NCBI GenBank assembly: GCA_018003015.1
Contig: JAGNEZ010000016.1
Location: forward strand, 1-64,000
DNA from: Phycisphaerae bacterium
GTDB lineage: Bacteria > Planctomycetota > Phycisphaerae > UBA1845 > PWPN01
DNA: 64,000 bases
Direction of reading: 5' to 3'
The notes under the pieces were generated by a model. The model was not told the origin of the DNA and did not search any database. It was given only the letters and a program-made list of their open reading frames with translations. Positions 7,833 through 15,561 of this stretch are shown here, piece after piece (position 1 is the first letter of the stretch; the number at the start of each line of letters is the position of its first letter). The translations under genes were made by a program, and so were the position numbers.

Positions 7833-9089
7833 CTAGAGGAAGGCGGCGATGGTCACTCCCAGGCATGAGCCTACCAACGCCCCCCCGACCGGACCTGTCG
7901 AGACCGGGTGCCAGAGCGTCACCGGAAAAGGCACGTAGGCCCGAGCTCGACGGACTTGAGACTCATCGAATTCCCGCCCACATTCCGGACAGCGTGGCTC
8001 CGGAAGGCCGGTCAGGTTGTAGCCACAACTGAGACACACCATGGGCTGGTCCTCAGGAACCACAACCGTCGACGGAGAGCTCCTGTGGCTCAAAATGCCC
8101 AACACAAGCCAGATCGCGGCGCCCGCGAGCATCGAGCCACCCATCCAGAGTATGTCCGGCCAGGAGTTGTTGTCCCACAGAACAGTTCCCATGATGGCGG
8201 CCATCCCACAAGCCAGGCTGTCCGACGCGACCGCCAGCGCTGTCCACGATCGCCACCGCGTAGGCCTGGTTGCCCTGTTCTTCATCCTGCACCGCCGCAG
8301 GCTCAGTAGACCCCCGACCAGGCCCGCCGCGCCGGTCAGGATCCACGGATACCATACGGGTAATGTCTGCACCGCCAGGAGGGGGATGGCCGCGAAAGTC
8401 AGCGCGAGATTCGCACCCACCAGAACGCCCGTCAGTCGCCCGAAATGGGGCTCGGGATGAATGAAGCCATCGCGTTGCTCGAGTCGAGCCAGCTTGTGGG
8501 CAACGAGTCCCCCCGCCACGGCGGCTACGGGAAAAACCAGTGTCGAGACCATGCGAAACGGCGTGTTCAGGTTGAAGTCGTCAAGCACCGACACGGCGAT
8601 GCTACCCAGCCCCACACTCAGCACGATGACAGCAAGGACCGACCGCATCAGCTTCAACGGTCGCCCATAGGCCTCGCGATACGGACGATCCGCGAGCAGC
8701 GCGTGCCAGGCCATTGGCAAGCTCAGACACAACGGCGCAAGACAGCCCGCAACGTACAGCAGGATGTTGTCCTCCCAGTCGAACCATAGGACCAGCGCGA
8801 CCATTCCCTCGATCCCGCCCAGTAATAGTCCCATTCCGACGAGCCGAATCCACATCGGCCAGCTGGGACGATGCCGACCCGGAAGGTACCCGATCCCGAG
8901 CAACAACGGCGCCGCCAGCACGCCACATCCAGCGCCGACTGGCACTTGCAGGCAACACGTACAACAACAGCAGGCGACTTGATGGAGTCTGCTGGGTGAG
9001 TGTTCGAGGAAATCGCCGAGGCCTCGCCGAATGGTGAGGAGTCGAGGCTCCTCCTTCGAGGCTCGATGAGCAACAGGGTCGAGAAACAT
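7833..9089 (-). CDS. Candidate TOMM precursor: SagA-like leader and Cys core fused to a polytopic zinc-ribbon membrane protein
   Basis: The 418-aa product opens MFLDPVAHRA, with an FxxxB leader motif at residues 2-6 (F2, V6). Residues 39-56 read ACCCCTCCLQVPVGAGCG, resembling the streptolysin S core (a Cys run, then a Ser/Gly/Val-rich tail). There is no stop afterwards: the frame continues into about nine or ten hydrophobic segments (roughly 52-70, 81-103, 107-131, 149-169, 179-200, 220-241, 243-264, 281-304, 312-333, 399-418). A cytosolic zinc ribbon, C352/C355 and C367/C370, contains YNLTGLP typical of planctomycete membrane proteins. The start is constrained: an in-frame TGA lies nine codons upstream with no other start between. 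It is first in the TOMM operon. That it is the modified substrate is inference; the Cys run could instead bind metal or lipid. Confidence 0.75.
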   Translation of the reverse strand: MFLDPVAHRASKEEPRLLTIRRGLGDFLEHSPSRLHQVACCCCTCCLQVPVGAGCGVLAAPLLLGIGYLPGRHRPSWPMWIRLVGMGLLLGGIEGMVALVLWFDWEDNILLYVAGCLAPLCLSLPMAWHALLADRPYREAYGRPLKLMRSVLAVIVLSVGLGSIAVSVLDDFNLNTPFRMVSTLVFPVAAVAGGLVAHKLARLEQRDGFIHPEPHFGRLTGVLVGANLALTFAAIPLLAVQTLPVWYPWILTGAAGLVGGLLSLRRCRMKNRATRPTRWRSWTALAVASDSLACGMAAIMGTVLWDNNSWPDILWMGGSMLAGAAIWLVLGILSHRSSPSTVVVPEDQPMVCLSCGYNLTGLPEPRCPECGREFDESQVRRARAYVPFPVTLWHPVSTGPVGGALVGSCLGVTIAAFL

Positions 9090-9912
9090 GAACGTTCCCG
9101 CTCGCCAGGCGCGTCAGGCGATGCAAATCTAACCATGGGACTCGAGATAGACAAGGTCGAACCGGACGAAAGGAAGAAGGAAAAACGTTGCCTACGCCAG
9201 AAAGTCGATGAGACCCCCGACGCCGCGCCAGAGTAGGACTCTCTGAGGTTCCATGAAGGAGATCTCATCTGCGATGGGGGCTGCAACTGGCGGCGGTGAT
9301 TCGTTGGGCCACCACCGGCGAACTTCGTCGAGAAAGGCCGAGTGTGCCGGCCAGGGTTTCCAGGGCTCGACAGCCCAGACGCGGCCGTCCTGCGGGGCGC
9401 TGGGCCTACTGCCCCACCATGCCATGAGCCGCTGTGGGCAGGGAGCACCCACCTCGGGTCGCTTCGCCAAGCACCAATGAACGTACAACGGGGCGATCTG
9501 TGTCAATGGGTGCCCCGTCCACTCGCCCGCTCCAACTGGGCGTATCGGGGGTATCAAGGTGCGCTACTCCCCCCTCATGTGACTTCTTTCCTACCGGAAG
9601 CACCGAAGGGATCCCCGCTTGAGGCCGATCCCTCGCTCTCACAAGGCGGATTATCGGCAATCCATGTGCCGAAAACCCGCCTTCCAGTATTATGGACAGG
9701 ACTGTCCCGATAAGCTTCGCGATGGCATGAGGTTGTCGAGCGGTGTTTTTCCGTCTCAGGCATCCGCCTGATATCCTGCATCCATCTCAGATGTTGACGA
9801 GGGGCAACACGTGCAAAGCCCCTGGACGGCCTAACTTTCTGCCTCAATAGCGGTTATCATCAGCGTCCGGAATCCGCCCCCTGTGGTTTTTCCAGGACAT
9901 CGAGGAGCAGGC
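9090..9912. other. Intergenic region between the TOMM cluster and queA, with one doubtful ORF
   Basis: The only coding-like stretch is on the minus strand at 9192-9557, with a TTG start and an ATG at 9425. Its C-terminal part is Trp/Pro-rich (AVEPWKPWPAHSAFLDE) and ends LIDFLA 102 bases upstream of the precursor-like gene. Neither start has a convincing ribosome site and I recognise no family, so it is not called as a gene. The promoter of the TOMM operon should lie in this region. No terminator was identified. Confidence 0.3.
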
Positions 9913-10986
9913 TTGTTCACGCGCGAGTTGCAGTACGACTTGCCACCCGAGCTCATTGCCCAGCAACCGACGGCTCAGCGCGGCGTCAGCCGGCTGTTGG
10001 TGCTTGACCAGCGAAGTGGCCGGTGTCGTCATGAGACGTTCAGCCGGCTGCCCGATATGCTTCCCTCGGGTGCGCTGCTGGTGCTCAACGACACTCGTGT
10101 TCTGCCCGCGCGACTCAAGATGCATCGCCGAACCGGCGGACGCGTTGAGGGGCTTTACATCCGCGACGTGTCCCCCGGCGTCTGGGAGATGATGGTCACC
10201 GGAGCCGGGCGGCTCCGAGCCGAGGAGGAGCTGTTCGTCGACGGCAGCGGGCAGCGCCTTCGGCTTCTCGACCGGATGGATCGAGGCACATGGCAGGTTC
10301 GGCCTGAACCACCCGGCGAAGCGGGGACCATACTCGAACGCGACGGCTTCATGCCCCTGCCGCCCTACATCCAGCGTCGTGGGAAGATCTCGGCCGATCA
10401 GGCGGCTCTTGACGCCGAGCGGTATCAGACCGTTTATGCCTGCCGGTTGGGAGCGGTGGCGGCCCCGACGGCCGGCCTGCATTTCACCCCGGAGCTGCTC
10501 GAGCGGCTGCGGACGGGGGGCTTCGAGATCGTCTCTGTCACGCTGCACGTGGGGATGGGAACGTTCGCGCCGATCCGCGTCGAGAACCTGGCCGACCACC
10601 CCATGCACGCCGAGTGGTATGATTGTCCGGCATCGACCGCCGCGATCATCAACCGAGCTCATCGCGAGGGCCGGCCGATCATCAGCGTGGGCACCACATC
10701 CGTGCGGGTGCTGGAGACCTGTGCCGCTGAGGACGGGACGGTTCAAGCGGGCACCGGTTGGACGCGGATCTACATTTACCCGCCCCGAACGTTCAGAGTC
10801 GTGACGGGTATGATCACCAACTTCCACCTCCCCGGCAGTACGCTGCTCGCCCTGTTGTTCGCCTTCGCAGGACGCGAGCACGTCCTTGCCGCCTACAATG
10901 AGGCGATTCGCGAACGGTATCGCTTCTACAGCTACGGCGACGCGATGCTGGTCTACCCTGACGCCGTAGGGGGCGGGAAGCGATGA
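9913..10986 (+). CDS. queA: S-adenosylmethionine:tRNA ribosyltransferase-isomerase QueA
   Basis: QueA transfers and isomerises the ribosyl part of SAM onto preQ1 at position 34 of tRNA to give epoxyqueuosine. From the chosen TTG the 357-aa protein begins MFTRELQYDLPPELIAQQP, matching the family N-terminus. Family motifs include LVLNDTRVLPARL, APTAGLHFTPELLE, HVGMGTFAPI and MITNFHLPGSTLLALLFAF. Length is normal (340-360 aa). The TTG at 9913 is preferred over the GTG at 9883 because GAGGAG precedes it by five bases and the extra ten residues are not family-like. rtcB follows after 28 bases on the same strand, so the two probably form an RNA-processing operon. Confidence 0.95.
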   Translation: MFTRELQYDLPPELIAQQPTAQRGVSRLLVLDQRSGRCRHETFSRLPDMLPSGALLVLNDTRVLPARLKMHRRTGGRVEGLYIRDVSPGVWEMMVTGAGRLRAEEELFVDGSGQRLRLLDRMDRGTWQVRPEPPGEAGTILERDGFMPLPPYIQRRGKISADQAALDAERYQTVYACRLGAVAAPTAGLHFTPELLERLRTGGFEIVSVTLHVGMGTFAPIRVENLADHPMHAEWYDCPASTAAIINRAHREGRPIISVGTTSVRVLETCAAEDGTVQAGTGWTRIYIYPPRTFRVVTGMITNFHLPGSTLLALLFAFAGREHVLAAYNEAIRERYRFYSYGDAMLVYPDAVGGGKR

Positions 10987-11014
10987 ATGGGACACCTGAA
11001 GCGAGACGGTCAAC

Positions 11015-12433
11015 ATGAAGGCTCGTGAACTGCTCAAGCTAGGATACCCCCAGGGCCGGATTCTCGGCATGGCTCGGGCCGCGGCTGGGGCGGCTCGCGT
11101 GTCTGGCAAGACGACCCGCCAGGTACGGTCCATTCTGGAGCTACTTCTGCGTGAGCCGGCCCACTTCTCTGAGGATCCGGTTTTTGGGGCTCTGGCGGCG
11201 GAGGTCGTTGCCCAGGGCATTCAACCGAAGACGCTGCCAACGCCCTTTTCCATGATTGACTACCGCCGTCCGGAGGATCTGACGTACAAAGTCTGGGGCC
11301 AGGACATCGACGTCGCTGCCCATCAGCAGATGCGTAACGCATGCCGGCTGCCGATCTCGGTGGCCGGAGCCCTGATGCCGGACGCCCACGTCGGCTACGG
11401 CCTGCCGATCGGCGGTGTGCTAGCGACCGAGAACGCGGTGATTCCCTACGCGGTAGGCGTGGACATTGCCTGCCGCATGATGATGACCGTATTCAACCTG
11501 CCGCCGGATCAGTTGACGGAGGACTCGTCCCGGTTCGCGGGCATTCTGGAGGAGAACACGCGTTTTGGTGTCGGGGCGGAGTGGCGGCCGCGGCGTTACC
11601 ACCCGGTCATGGACGAAGATTGGCGCATCAGTTCGACTACCGCTCACGTCAAAGACCTCGCCCACAGGCAGCTCGGGACCTCCGGTTCCGGGAATCACTT
11701 TGTCGAGTTTGGTGAGCTCTTGCTCAAGGAGTCTGTCCGGGGCATTGAGCCCGGCCGGTACCTAGCCGTCCTGTCGCACAGCGGGAGTCGCGGCCCGGGG
11801 AACAAGGTGGCCACCCAGTTCAGTAAGTGGGCGATGAGCAAGCACCACCGCATGCCCAAGGAGCTTCGGCATCTCGCCTGGCTCGATCTGAACGGCGACG
11901 GGGCCGAGTACTGGGCGGCCATGGAGTTGATGGGCCGATACGCGTCCGCCAACCACCAGATCATTCATCGCCAGATGGTCGCGGCCGTGGGTGAGTCTCC
12001 GCTTCTGCAGATCGAGAACCACCACAACTTCGCCTGGCGGGAGAATCACGATGGCCGGGAGGTGATCGTCCACCGCAAGGGGGCGACACCGGCCGGCAGA
12101 CGCATGCTGGGCATCATTCCGGGCTCGATGGCCTCCCCGGCTTACCTGGTTGAAGGGCTGGGCAACGCGTCCTCACTGAGTTCAGCCTCACACGGTGCCG
12201 GGCGGCGAATGTCCCGATCCGCGGCCTTCAAGCAGAACACCTGGCCGGAGGTGAAGAAGTACCTCGCCGACCGCGGCGTGATGCTCTTGTCGGCCGGGCT
12301 GGACGAGGCCCCCTGGGTCTACAAGGACATCGATGAAGTCATGGCCGCCCAGGAGGATCTGGTCCGCCCACTGGCCCGCTTCATGCCCCGGATCGTCAAG
12401 ATGTCGCCGGCCGGGGAGCGGCCGGAGGACTGA
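11015..12433 (+). CDS. rtcB: RNA-splicing ligase RtcB
   Basis: RtcB joins 2',3'-cyclic-phosphate (or 3'-phosphate) RNA ends to 5'-OH ends using GTP and Mn2+. The 472-aa protein carries MPDAHVGYGLPIGGVLA (121-137), GVDIACRM (148-155, with Asp150 and Cys153 as metal ligands), SGSGNHFVEF (223-232), SHSGSRGPGN (254-263), ENHHNFAW (334-341) and SHGAGRRMSR (392-401), where His393 corresponds to the guanylylated histidine. Length fits the family. It is next to queA. No archease activator gene is nearby. This may serve tRNA or rRNA repair rather than intron splicing. Confidence 0.93.
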   Translation: MKARELLKLGYPQGRILGMARAAAGAARVSGKTTRQVRSILELLLREPAHFSEDPVFGALAAEVVAQGIQPKTLPTPFSMIDYRRPEDLTYKVWGQDIDVAAHQQMRNACRLPISVAGALMPDAHVGYGLPIGGVLATENAVIPYAVGVDIACRMMMTVFNLPPDQLTEDSSRFAGILEENTRFGVGAEWRPRRYHPVMDEDWRISSTTAHVKDLAHRQLGTSGSGNHFVEFGELLLKESVRGIEPGRYLAVLSHSGSRGPGNKVATQFSKWAMSKHHRMPKELRHLAWLDLNGDGAEYWAAMELMGRYASANHQIIHRQMVAAVGESPLLQIENHHNFAWRENHDGREVIVHRKGATPAGRRMLGIIPGSMASPAYLVEGLGNASSLSSASHGAGRRMSRSAAFKQNTWPEVKKYLADRGVMLLSAGLDEAPWVYKDIDEVMAAQEDLVRPLARFMPRIVKMSPAGERPED

Positions 12434-12520
12434 CCGCTGACCGGCGCCATCCGCCACACACGGCCGACAGCTTGCGAAGGCGAGGGACGCGCAGCCGGAA
12501 GCCGGGGCGCGGGGCGCGGC

Positions 12521-13309
12521 TCAGGGTATCCTGCCGACCGCCTCCGGGGAGGTGGCCGTGGCCAATGGCGGCAGGACCCTGTTGATCAGCTCTGCCCAGA
12601 GGCGATAACCGGGCTCGTTGAGATGTAGGCCGTCACGCGAGAGGTCCCTCCTCAGCTGTCCCTGTGTGTCGGCGAAGGGCATGTAAACGTCGATGAACGG
12701 GCACTTGAAGTCAGCCGCGATCTTCTCCAACCGTCTGTTGAAGTCCACGACGTATGGCGTGAGTGGGGAAAACCGGTCACGGGTGGGGAATAGGCCGACG
12801 ACGACCAGAGGCACATCGGGCAGCCGGGCGCGGATCTCCTTGACGACCTTTCGATAGCACCTGTCGATCTCGTCCATCGAAGGCTTGCCGTTCCGCCACA
12901 GTTCGCCCAAATCGTTGACACCGTTCTCAAGAATGATGAAGCCGGGGTTACAGTCGAAGACGGAGCTGTCCAGACGATGCAGCACGCCGCGGTCTTCGAT
13001 GCCGATCCGGTCGGATGCGATGCCGCGGTTTACGACTCGCCGGCCGGGAAGCAGCTTGGACGCGTCGAAGCCCTCGACGTGCGACGAGCCGACCATGACG
13101 ATGTTCCTGGCGGCCGCGTTCTCTTGCCTGAATCGGGCCACCCGGTCGTGGTAGTGTCTGACCCACTTGTCTGCCGTCGGCGGTGGCTGGCTAGCCCGCG
13201 GGCTTGACTTTCTGTCATCGCTGGTCGCGGCCATGCCGGCCACGAGCACGGCGCCGATCACCATTCCCGCGGCGATAGTCCATTGCCATGTCGTGTTCGT
13301 CCGATTCAC
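12521..13309 (-). CDS. Membrane-anchored SGNH/GDSL-family hydrolase
   Basis: The 262-aa protein starts at GTG 13309 behind AGGAG and has a single N-terminal hydrophobic segment (residues 10-28), so it is exported and probably anchored. The SGNH blocks are visible: MVGSSHVEGF for block I (the nucleophile Ser in a GSS context rather than GDS), NRGIASDR for block II, LENGVNDLG for block III (GxND type) and SRDGLHLNEPGY for block V with the catalytic Asp/His. Such enzymes deacylate or deacetylate carbohydrates or lipids; the substrate is not indicated. It converges with rtcB, 87 bases apart, with no evident terminator between them. Confidence 0.82.
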   Translation of the reverse strand: MNRTNTTWQWTIAAGMVIGAVLVAGMAATSDDRKSSPRASQPPPTADKWVRHYHDRVARFRQENAAARNIVMVGSSHVEGFDASKLLPGRRVVNRGIASDRIGIEDRGVLHRLDSSVFDCNPGFIILENGVNDLGELWRNGKPSMDEIDRCYRKVVKEIRARLPDVPLVVVGLFPTRDRFSPLTPYVVDFNRRLEKIAADFKCPFIDVYMPFADTQGQLRRDLSRDGLHLNEPGYRLWAELINRVLPPLATATSPEAVGRIP

Positions 13310-13384
13310 GAATGTGGTCTCCTGAACAGACCGTCTCCTTCTTGCCGACTACCGGTCATGGACGGCTGATACGGGGGTTGCGTC

Positions 13385-14005
13385 TCAGGGCCCGCTCTTC
13401 ACTGCCACTGCCGTGTAGTAGTACCCACCCAGCCGCTGGGCGACCTGCAATCCGGGAGACAACTCCGCCAGCCTGGCCACGTAAGGGCGACACGGCTCCA
13501 CATGGTGAAGCTGCATCCAGTTTCGCAACGCCCGTCCCGCCGGCCCCCATCCCTCGAAGGTTCCAAAGTCCAGGACGACCAGCCGCCCCCCCGGTCGCAA
13601 GTGCTCCCACGCCCGATCGATCGCTCCCTGCCAGTTGGCGATCATGGTCAGACTATACGCAAAGAGGATCGCGTCAAAGGCCCGCATGAGGCGAATCCGG
13701 CTGGCGTCGCCGGCTATCAGTGCGACGTTGCTCCATCGGTGTGATGTCACTCGTTGCCCTGCACGCCGGAGCATATCCACTGACAGATCGAGGCCGATGA
13801 TGCGTCCGCCCCGCCGGGCATCAAGCCGTTGCTGAAGGCGGCCGAAATTGAGTCCTGTCCCGCAACCCACATCCAACGCCCAACCGTCGGCTGGAACTCC
13901 CAGCAACTCGACGGCCCGCGAACGACCGTGGAGGAACAACCACCGCGTCCAGTCGTACAGTGGGGCCTGGCGGCGATAGAAGCGTTGAACAGCGGACTCA
14001 GCCAA
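13385..14005 (-). CDS. Class I SAM-dependent methyltransferase
   Basis: The 206-aa form begins LAESAVQRFYRRQAPLYDWTR, like UbiE/MenG-type and phosphatidylethanolamine-type small methyltransferases. Motif I is ALDVGCGTGLNFG, the acidic loop of motif II is IIGLDLSVDML, and a GDASRIRLM stretch follows. FAYSLTMIANW and HLRPGGRLVVLDFG complete the fold. TTG 14005 is chosen because AGAGGA lies five bases upstream and conserved sequence starts there; ATG 14068 would add 21 residues unlike the family. The acceptor is unknown, with small lipids or quinones possible. It lies just downstream of tRNA-Arg on the same strand, so it may be read from the tRNA promoter. Confidence 0.75.
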   Translation of the reverse strand: MAESAVQRFYRRQAPLYDWTRWLFLHGRSRAVELLGVPADGWALDVGCGTGLNFGRLQQRLDARRGGRIIGLDLSVDMLRRAGQRVTSHRWSNVALIAGDASRIRLMRAFDAILFAYSLTMIANWQGAIDRAWEHLRPGGRLVVLDFGTFEGWGPAGRALRNWMQLHHVEPCRPYVARLAELSPGLQVAQRLGGYYYTAVAVKSGP

Positions 14006-14085
14006 AGGACATCCTCTGATGATGGGTTGCTTCCACCGCGCGTGGCCGCCTTTGCCTCCCCCTGGCATCCCCGGTTTGTCTCCAC

Positions 14086-14159
14086 CGCGCCCGGCAGGAC
14101 TCGAACCTGCGACCGACGGATTAGAAATCCGTTGCTCTATCCGACTGAGCTACGGGCGC
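14086..14159 (-). tRNA. tRNA-Arg (anticodon TCT)
   Basis: On the minus strand the acceptor arms GCGCCCG and CGGGCGC pair perfectly, with discriminator G. The D-arm is GCTCAGTCGGATAGAGC, the anticodon stem ACGGA/TCCGT closes the loop TTTCTAA (anticodon TCT), and the T-loop is TTCGAGT. The gene is 74 nt and CCA is not encoded. It reads AGA and AGG codons. Confidence 0.95.
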
Positions 14160-15010
14160 AACGCATCTCCATTTAAGCACTTGCGACGCGCGCCGGACAC
14201 GCTGTGTACAACCGGACGCACACCCTGCTGCACGCACGTTGCTGGATCTCGCGGGGGATCCACGAACGACGAGCGCGGCGTGGGGATTTTAACTCCCTCC
14301 ACCGGCTCGGGCAACGCTGCTGGTGGCCAAGTCTACACCGAGGACACGGGCTTCGGTGAGCAGTCAGCGAGCAACAGTCAGACACGATGAGCGATTCAAG
14401 ATCAGCAGGAGGTGAGTGGGCCTCTGGCCGGGCAAGAAGCTGTTTGCGCCAAACGAACCCAAATTGCTACCTGCAGTCCGTAACCCATGTGTTCGTCGAG
14501 TTTTACGCGACCATTCGGATCCGTTCGTATCCTCCATCCTCGACGGGCCCGGGGTACGCCTGGGCCCCAGGTTGATCGACTGTCACGGCTTCAGGCTTCC
14601 CGTCTTTCCCTGTGGGCTTCGGCGGGAAGAGGCTTTGACAAGAGAACAACGCAGCGTACGTTCCGATGTGGGGCAAAGAAGGAACGGCTTGTGAAAGAAC
14701 GATGAACTATGGCGGACTCCCGACGGAGGGGTGCTGCGGTTATCTCAGGCCTGATGGTGCTCCGGTCCGAGAAGCCGGCGATTGGGCTCGGGCCGTCGCC
14801 CGGTGCCGCGGTCATCCGTTGCCCGGCTGAGCTATCCAGCGTGTATGCGGACTTATGCGGCCGTAACGACATATTCAATAATGCCTTACATTAGTGTGCC
14901 CGAAGGCAGAGGTCATGCGACGCCGGTTGTGATTATTTGCACAGCGATTTGCCTTTCCTCGGTTTGAATCCTACAAATGATATGGAAGCTGTCGTGTCCC
15001 CTTTCAACGG
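14160..15010. other. Long gene-free stretch between the two tRNA genes
   Basis: No convincing protein gene was found: the open frames here lack ribosome sites and family-like sequence. I looked for hallmarks of RNase P RNA, SRP RNA and tmRNA and saw none. An AT-rich patch around 14870-14900 (TATTCAATAATG) followed about 110 bases later by an intrinsic terminator could bound a small RNA. Confidence 0.3.
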
Positions 15011-15048
15011 CCCCGTCCTTCCGGTCAAACGGAGGGACGGGGTTATTT
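15011..15048 (+). terminator. Strong intrinsic terminator without an obvious gene upstream
   Basis: CCCCGTCCTTCCG (15011-15023) pairs with CGGAGGGACGGGG (15030-15042) over 13 bp with one G-T wobble, leaving the loop GTCAAA, followed by the T-rich run TTATTTT. This is a textbook Rho-independent terminator for plus-strand transcription. No protein or tRNA gene lies on the plus strand within 2.5 kb upstream, so it probably ends an unannotated transcript. Confidence 0.7.
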
Positions 15049-15134
15049 TGTGCCTTGTCAGGGGCTATTGTTCCAAGTAATCTACGTTGCTCGCGGCTGG
15101 CGGGGGGGTTGGTGCCGGCCGGGCGCGGGTCCGT

Positions 15135-15206
15135 GCCGATGTAGCTCAACGGTAGAGCACGGCTTTCGTAAAGCCGGGGTTGAGGGTTCGAATCCCTCCA
15201 TCGGCT
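15135..15206 (+). tRNA. tRNA-Thr (anticodon CGT)
   Basis: Acceptor arms GCCGATG and CATCGGC pair fully, with discriminator T. The D-arm is GCTCAACGGTAGAGC, the anticodon stem CGGCT/AGCCG closes the loop TTCGTAA (anticodon CGT), and the T-arm is GAGGGTTCGAATCCCTC. The gene is 72 nt and CCA is not encoded. It reads the ACG codon. Confidence 0.95.
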
Positions 15207-15438
15207 GTTCACCAGCCAGATTCCTCATCCGCATGTTCGGGGTCCCTTCTAGTCGTCAGTTGGGTGGGCACGGAGCCAGGGCAGGCTCGGTCGGGTCGGG
15301 CAATCGGGGGACCGTATCTGGAAGAGGGGATGCGGCCGCAGTGTCGGCGGATCACGTTTCGGGCGCTTCACAGGGCCGTCCGAGTTCGGTATGGTTCATT
15401 CCCGGCAGCCGGTCACGGGGCCGGCGGTCGCAACGCAT

Positions 15439-15479
15439 CTCGTCCTCAGTCTGATGTGAGAGTCTGCAGACTGGACGAG
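15439..15479 (+). promoter_or_regulatory. Hairpin/palindrome in the upstream region of the rhamnosidase gene
   Basis: CTCGTC (15439-15444) pairs with GACGAG (15474-15479), and CAGTCTG (15447-15453) pairs with CAGACTG (15467-15473), with a two-base bulge and a 13-base loop. Inside it, 15461-15472 is a perfect 12-bp palindrome (AGTCTGCAGACT). It ends 82 bases before the GH78 start. It could be a DNA operator or a leader RNA structure. The rest of 15207-15561 shows no gene. Confidence 0.4.
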
Positions 15480-15561
15480 GCCAGGAGATGCGAGCCACGT
15501 GGTGGGCTACACGCGGCTGCGACGGCACGATTTTCGTCCACATGAAGCGAGGAGGACGCCC

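Noticed and set aside
14160..15010. RNase P RNA, SRP RNA or tmRNA in the gene-free stretch
   Set aside because: None of their conserved sequences was seen on either strand, so only a generic small-RNA suggestion is made.
14913..15212. Minus-strand frame of 99 codons reading RDSNPQPRLYESRALPLSYIG
   Set aside because: This is the well-known artefact of translating the antisense strand of a tRNA gene (tRNA-Thr at 15135-15206); it is not a protein.
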